Part shown: piece after piece, positions 1 to 5,435 of the stretch
How positions within the stretch are numbered: the stretch's first letter is position 1
Layout: each line of letters opens with the position of its first letter
Source: an uncultured Alphaproteobacteria bacterium
GTDB taxonomy: Bacteria; Pseudomonadota; Alphaproteobacteria; Rhodobacterales; Rhodobacteraceae
Direction: 5' to 3'
Assembly: GCA_929200295.1 (NCBI GenBank)
Contig: CAKMZE010000080.1
Coordinates: forward strand, 1 to 12,864
Length of the DNA stretch: 12,864 nucleotides
Notes under the pieces: model-generated
What the model was told of the DNA's origin: nothing
Database searches by the model: none
The model's input: only the letters and a program-made list of their open reading frames with translations
Made by a program: the position numbers and the translations under genes

Positions 1-2
1 AA

Positions 3-1007
3 CTGCGCTATGCAGCCGCTTCTGTGGCCCAATATTGCACCGCGTTTTACAATCAATACTTCCGTGATGTGCCTATCGATAAATTGGAATTGGGCGAGCG
101 GATTTTACTCAAGCGCAATCCAGACTTGATGACGCCGGGTGGATTGTGGTCGTTGCTCAGCAATCCAAAAATGATGGAACGCTTTGCACAGATTGAAGCG
201 GATGAAGGCGATCCTGCTTTGAAAGCCCTTGCGATGAACGCGCTGGCTTTGCGTGGCCACGAACATGAGCCACAACACAGACAAGCAGCGCTGAAAGCCT
301 TGCGTATTTTCTCTGCGGGATCACGGCTTCATGGGACGGGTGTTGGCGCAGACATTACCCATGAGGAGTTGATCCGCGAAGGCTATATCATCTTCATGGT
401 GGGGCCGATGGCCTATATGAACCGATTGGGAGCCTATTATGCTCTTAATGTCATGGCCTTTAACGATGCGCTCTATAGTGGTGCTGGCCCTCTGATCAAA
501 ATCCTAGACGAGTTCACCAACTGCCCGTTGAAACCGCTTGTAGAGGCCATCACAACCGAGCGCGGTTATGGCGGTGAGAACCATATGATCGCGCAATCAC
601 GATCCGAGATTGAACGTCGTTTTGGCAGGCTGGAAACCGAAACCATTGAAGAAAATGCCATTGTCAAACAATGGTTCGGGTTCAGCTCTTTTGCAGAGGC
701 CGAGCGGATATCAAATGCAATTGGCGAGGAGCATGTAATCTCGCGATCCCTGTCGACGGATGATGCGACACAGCGGCTGCAACAAAGTCTGCAATTGACA
801 AAAGAGCGCAATCTGACCCCTGCACAATTGATGTCTCTGCCGCCAGATATGCAACTCGTTTGGGTCAAAAACGTGGGGTTCTTCTTGGCCAAAAAACTCG
901 GCCAACACCAGATTGATCCAATATGCGCCGATTGTGCGCCCAACCCCATCGAGGGTGGCAGGTTAGAACCAGACCCAAAGATCACGCTGAACTTTAGGAG
1001 GTCCTAA
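3..1007 (+). CDS. virD4: Type IV secretion coupling protein, VirD4/TraG family, C-terminal part (5' truncated by window)
   Basis: The frame is open to the window edge (codons L-R-Y-A-A-A-S precede the GTG at 24), so this is the C-terminal ~334 residues of a longer protein. Family hallmarks are a segment reading FSAGSRLHGTGVGADIT, a hydrophobic strand, then a Walker B-like ILDEF (LDE codons at 504-512). An RGYG..MIAQS stretch, a QWFG..S.AEAERIS block and a C-terminal LPPDMQLVWVK..FFLAKK..Q...P module with NP follow. VirD4/TraG proteins are hexameric inner-membrane ATPases that bring the relaxosome to the type IV channel. The N-terminal membrane segments and Walker A would lie upstream. The last bases (TAGGAGG, 995-1001) serve as ribosome binding site for the next gene, so the two are co-translated. 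A mobilisation-only coupling protein is the main alternative to one from a complete conjugation system. Confidence 0.85.
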   Translation: MRYAAASVAQYCTAFYNQYFRDVPIDKLELGERILLKRNPDLMTPGGLWSLLSNPKMMERFAQIEADEGDPALKALAMNALALRGHEHEPQHRQAALKALRIFSAGSRLHGTGVGADITHEELIREGYIIFMVGPMAYMNRLGAYYALNVMAFNDALYSGAGPLIKILDEFTNCPLKPLVEAITTERGYGGENHMIAQSRSEIERRFGRLETETIEENAIVKQWFGFSSFAEAERISNAIGEEHVISRSLSTDDATQRLQQSLQLTKERNLTPAQLMSLPPDMQLVWVKNVGFFLAKKLGQHQIDPICADCAPNPIEGGRLEPDPKITLNFRRS

Positions 1008-1009
1008 AT

Positions 1010-1255
1010 ATGATCCGCACCTTGTCTTATGCCAGCTTGTTTGTCTGGATTCTTAGCCCATTGGCCCTCTATGGAGCCAATACAGTGTTTGGGACGCCGC
1101 ACATCATTCAAAGCTACACCTTCAGCACCAGCGGCAGTCGTTACGATCCATTTGCGGATCGGCATTACTTTGACTGCACCTATTGGGGTGCGACGGGAAC
1201 ACACACAGTATCTGCGCGTGCTGGAAAATGCGGCTGGGTGCGGTTCATCAAGTGA
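1010..1255 (+). CDS. Small membrane-anchored or exported protein of unknown function
   Basis: This 81-residue protein is not a family I recognise. The start is well supported: a strong TAGGAGG lies 8 bases before the ATG, inside the end of the coupling-protein gene, and only 2 bases separate the genes. The N-terminal ~25 residues (two charges at most, then leucine/alanine-rich) look like a signal peptide or a single membrane anchor. The rest is short, aromatic-rich (Tyr, Trp, Phe) and has just two cysteines (Cys57 and Cys74) that could form a disulfide outside the cytoplasm. Position in the virD4 operon suggests a role in transfer or the cell surface, but this is inference. It converges with the minus-strand gene that ends 5 bases downstream. 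Confidence 0.6.
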   Translation: MIRTLSYASLFVWILSPLALYGANTVFGTPHIIQSYTFSTSGSRYDPFADRHYFDCTYWGATGTHTVSARAGKCGWVRFIK

Positions 1256-1260
1256 TAGAT

Positions 1261-1527
1261 TCAGTGTTCCGTCCACCATGTATCAATGTTAGCGGGCCAA
1301 TAGATGCGCCATTTGAGGCCCAGCATCTGGCTCAGCTGAAACCGCGCCATGCTCTTGAGCACGCTGAGGACGGTGGCCTCGGTCACTTCACCAAGCGCGA
1401 TCATTCCGTCGAGATGCCATTTGGGCTCAAGGTCCAGGCTGTAGGGATCAACGGCGTCCCAGAACCGCGTGTAATCCATCGGCTCCAGCCACGCGACCAC
1501 ATCATCAATGTCTTCGAAATCTTGCAT
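1261..1527 (-). CDS. Small acidic protein of unknown function, antisense to its neighbours
   Basis: An 88-residue frame on the minus strand, convergent with the small exported-protein gene. I do not recognise the family. By hand count about 16 Asp/Glu face 6 Lys/Arg, so the protein is clearly acidic, and it has seven Trp. Coding is supported by codon use: about 64 of 88 codons end in G or C, while the overlapping plus-strand frame has no such pattern. No good Shine-Dalgarno lies before the ATG, so the start is less certain than the frame. The higher GC3 than flanking element genes suggests a separate origin. A DNA-mimic or inhibitor role would fit its charge but nothing in the sequence proves it. 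Confidence 0.55.
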   Translation of the reverse strand: MQDFEDIDDVVAWLEPMDYTRFWDAVDPYSLDLEPKWHLDGMIALGEVTEATVLSVLKSMARFQLSQMLGLKWRIYWPANIDTWWTEH

Positions 1528-1551
1528 AGCAACATCGTATCAAAACGGGTT

Positions 1552-1564
1552 TTTGCAATGCAAA
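1552..1564. promoter_or_regulatory. Perfect 13-base dyad in a divergent intergenic region (candidate operator)
   Basis: TTTGCA-A-TGCAAA is a perfect 6+6 dyad around one central base. It lies in the ~60-base gap between the minus-strand acidic gene (start at 1527) and the plus-strand row starting at 1590, where a repressor of either or both promoters would bind. No clear -35/-10 pair was found nearby. The regulator is unknown. Confidence 0.35.
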
Positions 1565-1589
1565 TCTTTAGCGCAAATCGGCGGTGGCT

Positions 1590-2051
1590 ATGACTTTGGA
1601 CATTGAGTTGGAATTGGAAAAGACTTTTGCGGAAGCTCTTAAACAGCACGCTGCTTCGAAGCTGCGCACAGGCGAGGATTGGGCCAAATATCGTGAAATA
1701 GAGGAAGATCACGAACGGCTGCGCAATGAGGAACGACGCGACTTTACAGAGAATTTTGACACGCGCATAGAAACTGCACGCCAAAAGGCCATCGCTGAGG
1801 CTGGAACTCCGAAACTCGAACACCCAACACCCTTTGGCACGGATCACTTCGATAAAAACACAATTGAGCAGCGGGCACTTCAAATCGTTGAGCATGACCA
1901 TGAACAATCACTTGCTGACATCGACGTGGCAGAGGCTGAGGCGCAGTACCAACTGACAGAAGCCGTGCGCGAACGGGACAAGCCAGAACTTGGGCGCGAC
2001 TTTAAACGTGCAGCAGAGCCAGGCCCCTCGATATCGTTCCAACGCAGTTGA
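1590..2051 (+). CDS. Charged, probably coiled-coil accessory protein of unknown function (paralogue 1)
   Basis: A ~153-residue, very charged, helix-prone protein without recognisable catalytic motifs. The start is chosen at ATG 1590. GTG 1584 is two codons upstream in frame, and neither has a strong Shine-Dalgarno. It aligns by eye over much of its length with the next gene: the blocks HDHEQSLADID...EA...L.EAVRER and QDHDRRMSQID...EA...LVETARDR match in order, and the upstream ERLRNEERRDF / KERKTQARKF blocks also align, so the two look like an old tandem duplication. Its stop codon overlaps a TTG of the next frame. The context, between a coupling protein and the integrase, suggests a relaxosome or DNA-processing accessory role. 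That is inference. Confidence 0.65.
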   Translation: MTLDIELELEKTFAEALKQHAASKLRTGEDWAKYREIEEDHERLRNEERRDFTENFDTRIETARQKAIAEAGTPKLEHPTPFGTDHFDKNTIEQRALQIVEHDHEQSLADIDVAEAEAQYQLTEAVRERDKPELGRDFKRAAEPGPSISFQRS

Positions 2052-2065
2052 GTAAGGATGATGCA

Positions 2066-2542
2066 ATGAACAACCTTTTGAGCCCCTTAGAACATGAGTT
2101 GGCATTGATGGATGCGCGCGCGCAATCCGCCAAACTCACCCGCCCTGTCGATGTTGAGAAGCGCGAGGAGATCACCAAGCAGTTTGACAAAGAACGCAAA
2201 ACTCAGGCGCGCAAATTTGATCGTGATAAATCTACACGCCTCTGGATGGCAGCGCGCAAATTCGCCAAAGACAGAGGCGAAGATTTTGATCGCTTGCGCA
2301 AACGTAAAAACCCTTCTTCAAATGCCAAAGCCAGACGCATCGCACGCATGGCCAAACGTGCCGTTGCTCAAGATCACGACCGACGCATGTCTCAGATCGA
2401 TCTCAGAGAAGCCAAGCAGCTTAATGCGCTCGTGGAGACTGCGCGTGACCGCGTAAACGGGCCGCAATCGTCGCAACCGCAAAAGCGTTTGACCGATCAA
2501 CGCGATGTGCAGGTGTGCGCAAACTTTAACCGAACCCGTTAA
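2066..2542 (+). CDS. Basic, charged accessory protein of unknown function (paralogue 2)
   Basis: A 158-residue protein rich in Lys and Arg, helix-prone, with a polybasic middle (RLRKRKNPSSNAKARRIARMAKRA) that could bind nucleic acid. ATG 2066 is preferred because TAAGGA sits 7 bases upstream; an in-frame TTG at 2048 would overlap the previous stop but lacks such a site. It resembles the preceding gene in length and in several blocks (see that entry), but the first is acidic and this one basic. A diverged pair with opposite charge could interact with each other. The next gene begins 22 bases later with its own good binding site, so the three form one likely operon. No known family recognised. 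Confidence 0.7.
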   Translation: MNNLLSPLEHELALMDARAQSAKLTRPVDVEKREEITKQFDKERKTQARKFDRDKSTRLWMAARKFAKDRGEDFDRLRKRKNPSSNAKARRIARMAKRAVAQDHDRRMSQIDLREAKQLNALVETARDRVNGPQSSQPQKRLTDQRDVQVCANFNRTR

Positions 2543-2564
2543 TCCCAACCGAAAGGACATCCCC

Positions 2565-3170
2565 ATGGTTACTGAATACATCGACCCCAATAGACAGCCC
2601 GCCCGCGATACCTTCCATGGCAAGACCCTAACCGATAGCCAATTTGACGAGGCCTATGCCATCTCAGCCATTCTCCACCGCGAAATCCTCAAATCTGGTT
2701 CCTTCCGGGAAAAGCTCACAGATTACGCCCACGCCTTTGCGCGCGATCAACGCTTTGATGCGCTGAAAGGCGAAGATATCTTACGCGATGTCTTTAAGGG
2801 TCGTTACGACCAATCCATGAACCAGATGCGTGAGGGCTTAATGGAGCGTGAAGCGATTGTCCAAAACAGCGGACAGGATCAAGCGCTACGCCATGCAAAC
2901 TCGATATTGGCCCAGATTAAGGATGTGCCTCAGCCGTTTTACAAGGCCCATGATGCCGAAGGCGTCGGCATGGCCCGCAAGCACGGCATCACAGAGATTG
3001 GTGCCAAGAAAATGATGGCAGAAACTCATGAGAAAGATCAGGGGCGCACGCTTTATAAGGCCGGCAAGGAGTTAGAAGCCGTCCACTATACGCCCATTAT
3101 AGAGGCTGCGCGCGCTCAGAGACGGGTTGAGACGGCAGATAAAACACGTACACCGGCGCGTGTCAGGTAG
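2565..3170 (+). CDS. Hypothetical protein of the transfer region, 201 residues
   Basis: The ATG at 2565 has AAAGGA 7 bases upstream and is preferred over in-frame starts further up that overlap the previous gene. The protein is soluble in appearance, with no membrane segment and no signal peptide. A first half of mixed helices (DEAYAISAILHREILKSGSFREKLTDYAHAFARD) is followed by a distinctive AEGVGMARKHGITEIGAKKMMAETHEKDQGRTLY segment and a basic C-terminus. I do not recognise a family. It is the last gene of the row starting at 1590. A 134-base gap with an SOS box follows, so transcription probably restarts there. Confidence 0.7.
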   Translation: MVTEYIDPNRQPARDTFHGKTLTDSQFDEAYAISAILHREILKSGSFREKLTDYAHAFARDQRFDALKGEDILRDVFKGRYDQSMNQMREGLMEREAIVQNSGQDQALRHANSILAQIKDVPQPFYKAHDAEGVGMARKHGITEIGAKKMMAETHEKDQGRTLYKAGKELEAVHYTPIIEAARAQRRVETADKTRTPARVR

Positions 3171-3242
3171 GTCCGTTCATGCGCTACACCGCTGTATGTA
3201 AAACAGAAAATTCTTGCATGCAGCAAATCACTCCTGCAGATT

Positions 3243-3257
3243 GTTCTCTTTTTGTTC
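3243..3257 (+). promoter_or_regulatory. LexA (SOS) box of the alphaproteobacterial type
   Basis: GTTC-TCTTTTT-GTTC is an exact match to the direct-repeat GTTC-N7-GTTC operator known for LexA in Alphaproteobacteria such as Rhodobacter, Caulobacter and the rhizobia. It lies 47 bases before the start of the 101-residue gene and overlaps a possible -35 hexamer, the right place for repression. It is the only GTTC-N7-GTTC I noticed in the window. Confidence 0.75.
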
Positions 3258-3281
3258 GAGTTGGAGAAGAGAAAATATTCT
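3252..3281 (+). promoter_or_regulatory. Candidate promoter of the recombinase operon, overlapped by the LexA box
   Basis: A possible -35 TTGTTC (3252-3257) and -10 TATTCT (3276-3281) are 18 bases apart in an AT-rich stretch, with TGGAGG (3293-3298) as the following ribosome binding site. The second half of the SOS box is the -35 itself. Both hexamers are weak, and TAATAAT at 3281-3287 is another -10 option. Confidence 0.35.
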
Positions 3282-3304
3282 AATAATACAATTGGAGGCA
3301 CCAT

Positions 3305-3610
3305 ATGACCGAAACCCCACCCCCTGAAACCAGCACCACAGCACCCGCGCTCAAATTTAACTGGGAAGATTGGTTGCCCTTTTTTGAGGCCTCGGATGCG
3401 ACGCTTGCAGAAAAGCGGGCTTGTATAGAGGTCATATGGATGGTGGTGGTTGGGTTTGTGGACCTAGGCTTTGATTTGAACCCAACTCAGCAAACCTGTG
3501 GAAAAGAGATTGATTTGACTGCGATATTGCAGGCCGCTGTGGTAAACGCAGAGAGCGTGACGCAGCTTGCCCGCGAACTCCCCGACACTGGAAAGGAAGA
3601 CGCCGCATGA
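3305..3610 (+). CDS. Small protein coupled to the serine recombinase (candidate recombination accessory factor)
   Basis: A 101-residue acidic protein whose ATG has TGGAGG 6 bases upstream. The last bases overlap the recombinase start as ATGA, so the two are translationally coupled. The N-terminus is Pro/Thr-rich and disordered-looking. The body reads DWLPFFE..D.TLAEKRACIEVIWMVVVGFVDLGF, then QQTCGKEIDL. I believe similar small proteins precede recombinases of this type in other proteobacteria, but that is from memory and unchecked. Constant pairing, shared SOS control and strict coupling would suit a recombination directionality factor or recombinase partner. The central hydrophobic run is too short and interrupted to be a confident membrane segment. 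Confidence 0.75.
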   Translation: MTETPPPETSTTAPALKFNWEDWLPFFEASDATLAEKRACIEVIWMVVVGFVDLGFDLNPTQQTCGKEIDLTAILQAAVVNAESVTQLARELPDTGKEDAA

Positions 3611-5331
3611 ATGAGGACAAACAAACTGCTGTAATCTATGCTCGTGTGTCTTCAGCGGCCCAATTGGCCAAAGGGGATGGGCTTGCGAGCCAGGAAACCC
3701 GCTGTCGTGAGCATGCGAAATACCGCAACTATGATGTGATTGAAGTGTTTCATGACAATATGTCGGGCGGTGCAGCGGACAGGCCTGCCATGACGGCATT
3801 GCTTAAGTTCCTGCGCAAGCGCAAAAGCGATACCGTCGTTCTGATTGACGACATCAACCGCTTTAGCCGTTCCATTCAAGTGCATTGGCAATTGCGGGCA
3901 TTACTGGCTGAGGCAGGCGGCAAGCTGGAAAGCCCGTCATTGGAATTTGGCGACGACTCTGACAGCGTTCTTGTTGAAAACCTGCTTGCCTCCGTCTCTC
4001 AGCACCAGCGCCAGAAAAACGGCGAGCAAACCAAGAACCGCATGCGCGCCCGTGCCATGAGCGGCTATTGGGTGTTCCACGCGCCCCTTGGGATGAAATA
4101 CGAAAAGACGCCGGGTCATGGCAAGCTGTTGGTGCGGGATGAACCTATCGCATCTTACATCCAAGAAGCCTTGGAAGGGTTTGCCTCAGGGCGGTATGAA
4201 ACCCAAGGCGAGGTGAAACGCTATCTGGAGAGTTGCCCTGCGTTCCCGAAAGATTTTGCCGATGGTACCATTCGGTTCGAACGTGTGGCGCGTATTTTGG
4301 ATCGCGTGCATTACGCGGGCTATATTGAAATCCCTGAATGGGATGTCACTTTGCGCAAGGGTCACCATGAGGGTCTTGTCTCCTTGGAGGTCTGGGAAGC
4401 AGCCCAAGATCGCATCAAGGGTGCAGCCCGCGCCCCTGCACGCAAGGACATCAACGCAGACTTCCCTCTGCGCGGCTTTGTTTGCTGCAATGATTGCGGC
4501 AATCCGCTGACCGCCAATTGGTCGAAAAGCAAAACAGGCAAAAAACATCCTTATTATCTTTGCTTCACCAAAGGCTGTGAGAGCCACCGTAAGTCTATTC
4601 GTCGTGATGTGCTTGAGGATGAGTTTGCGGCGTTCCTACAGGAACTACAGCCCTCTGAAGGGCTATTTGCCTTGACCAAGGCCATGTTCAAGAGTGCTTG
4701 GGATCAGCGCATGGTCCAAGCTCAGGCCGGAATCGCAACGATCAAGCGGGATGTGGCGAAGTTGGACAAGCAAATCGAAGGGCTTCTGGACCGTATTGTT
4801 GAAACGAGCACGCCCTCCGTCGTCACCGCCTATGAAAAGCGCCTTGCCAAGCTGGAGCGTGAAAAGCTGATATTCCAGGAAAAACTGACAAATGGGCCCA
4901 AACCTACCAAGAGCTTCGACGAATTGTTCGAACTCGCCTGCCAATTCCTCGCAAGCCCTTGTAAACTATGGAAAACAGGTCAGCTTACCCTACAAAGAAC
5001 TGTACTAAAACTGGCCTTCGCTGAGCGTATTTCCTACTGCAGAAAAACAGGACTTCGAACCCCAGATTTAGCCTTACCGTTCAAGGCGTTAGGGGGGACA
5101 CAAATGCAACAATGTGTGATGGCGGAGGCTCAGGGATTCGAACCCTGGGAGGACTTTCACCCTCGTCGGTTTTCAAGACCGGTGCATTCGACCACTCTGC
5201 CAAGCCTCCGTTGGGGTCCTCTTAAGCGGTCTGAATTGATTCGGAAAGTGGCATTTGCGCAGGGAAATTTCGCCGATCACCTTGCCACAACACTTTCATT
5301 GATTGTCATCCGCCGCTATGATTGTATTTAA
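3607..5331 (+). CDS. Large serine recombinase (integrase of the element); C-terminal tail reads through tRNA-Ser
   Basis: The N-terminal resolvase domain starts with VIYARVSSAAQ; Ser15 in Y-A-R-V-S is the expected nucleophile. It continues to the IDDINRFSRS catalytic segment. A recombinase domain follows, beginning near SQHQRQKNGEQTKNRMRARAMSGYWVF. Then comes a zinc-ribbon region (CCNDCG...CFTKGCESHRK), a coiled-coil stretch (~375-435) and a final LRTPDLALPFKALGG near residues 483-497. Large serine recombinases integrate and excise DNA through a Ser-DNA intermediate at short att sites. The typical body ends at about residue 497 (nt 5097). The remaining ~77 codons overlap the tRNA gene in antisense (about residues 505-534) and DNA beyond it, so they probably come from the insertion site. 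In the excised circle the C-terminus would differ. Confidence 0.9.
   Translation: MNEDKQTAVIYARVSSAAQLAKGDGLASQETRCREHAKYRNYDVIEVFHDNMSGGAADRPAMTALLKFLRKRKSDTVVLIDDINRFSRSIQVHWQLRALLAEAGGKLESPSLEFGDDSDSVLVENLLASVSQHQRQKNGEQTKNRMRARAMSGYWVFHAPLGMKYEKTPGHGKLLVRDEPIASYIQEALEGFASGRYETQGEVKRYLESCPAFPKDFADGTIRFERVARILDRVHYAGYIEIPEWDVTLRKGHHEGLVSLEVWEAAQDRIKGAARAPARKDINADFPLRGFVCCNDCGNPLTANWSKSKTGKKHPYYLCFTKGCESHRKSIRRDVLEDEFAAFLQELQPSEGLFALTKAMFKSAWDQRMVQAQAGIATIKRDVAKLDKQIEGLLDRIVETSTPSVVTAYEKRLAKLEREKLIFQEKLTNGPKPTKSFDELFELACQFLASPCKLWKTGQLTLQRTVLKLAFAERISYCRKTGLRTPDLALPFKALGGTQMQQCVMAEAQGFEPWEDFHPRRFSRPVHSTTLPSLRWGPLKRSELIRKVAFAQGNFADHLATTLSLIVIRRYDCI
5098..5119. other. Inferred right attachment site region (attR/attL side) next to tRNA-Ser
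   Basis: Between the last recombinase-like codons and the tRNA 3' CCA lies ACACA-N10-TGTGT (5098-5117), an inverted repeat of 5-base arms. Serine integrase att sites are imperfect palindromes around a 2-base crossover, so this gap or the adjoining tRNA 3' end is the likely junction. The exact crossover cannot be set without the left end. Confidence 0.3.
5120..5209 (-). tRNA. tRNA-Ser (anticodon UGA)
   Basis: On the minus strand the 90-base gene starts GGAGGCT at 5209 and ends AGCCTCC-G-CCA at 5120, so the acceptor stem is a perfect 7 pairs and CCA is encoded. The anticodon loop CTTGAAA places UGA at 5175-5173. The long variable arm (GAGG...CCTC) is typical of tRNA-Ser, and the T arm reads CAGGG-TTCGAAT-CCCTG. 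By eye the outer pair of the anticodon stem (C27, A43) does not match. The recombinase frame covers the whole gene in the opposite direction, so its mRNA would be antisense to the tRNA. The gene is intact, which fits an element inserted at its 3' end that leaves it functional. A weak TTTCCG / TAAGAG pair upstream could be the promoter. Confidence 0.95.
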
Positions 5332-5407
5332 GAACCAAACGCGCCAGAAGACATATGCAAAAAACACTGCATAAGCATAATAATAAGGCGAGATAGCAGC
5401 AATCAGG

Positions 5408-5422
5408 GCAGAGAAACTCTGC
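5408..5422 (+). promoter_or_regulatory. Hairpin in the leader of the SPOR lipoprotein gene
   Basis: GCAGAG-AAA-CTCTGC is a perfect 6-pair stem with a 3-base loop, ending 3 to 4 bases before the GGAGG ribosome binding site. It could modulate translation start or mRNA stability. Its small size leaves chance possible. The rest of the gap (5332-5407) is AT-rich and may hold the promoter, but no convincing hexamer pair was seen. Confidence 0.25.
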
Positions 5423-5435
5423 AATGGAGGGGCAA

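Larger units (their letters stand above)
1..5119. mobile_element. Right-hand part of an integrative (probably conjugative) element ending at tRNA-Ser
   Basis: This stretch contains a VirD4/TraG-type coupling protein, several accessory genes of unknown function and, at its far right, a large serine recombinase whose gene abuts the 3' end of a tRNA-Ser gene. An integrase next to a tRNA 3' end, with transfer genes behind it, is the usual architecture of an integrated conjugative or mobilisable element. Beyond the tRNA the gene content changes at once to packed core housekeeping genes. The left end, the relaxase and any VirB mating-pair genes are not in the window, so self-transmissibility cannot be judged. 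The right limit is inferred to lie between the last recombinase-like residues (near 5097) and the tRNA. The exact crossover is not known. Confidence 0.7.

Noticed and set aside
1183..1593. 136-residue plus-strand frame over the acidic minus gene
   Set aside because: The GC-rich third positions fit the minus-strand reading; the plus frame overlaps the end of the small exported-protein gene and has no binding site.
1401..1907. 168-residue minus-strand frame
   Set aside because: It overlaps both the 88-residue minus gene and the plus-strand charged protein, and its composition is that of a shadow frame.
3192..3206. CTGT-N7-ACAG resembling an E. coli LexA box
   Set aside because: The E. coli box needs CTGT-N8-ACAG (16 bases); this is one short, and alphaproteobacterial LexA uses GTTC-N7-GTTC, which is present nearby.
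5120..5331. The tail of the recombinase as a real C-terminal domain
   Set aside because: It is the tRNA-Ser gene read in antisense plus flanking DNA; the tRNA structure explains the sequence fully.
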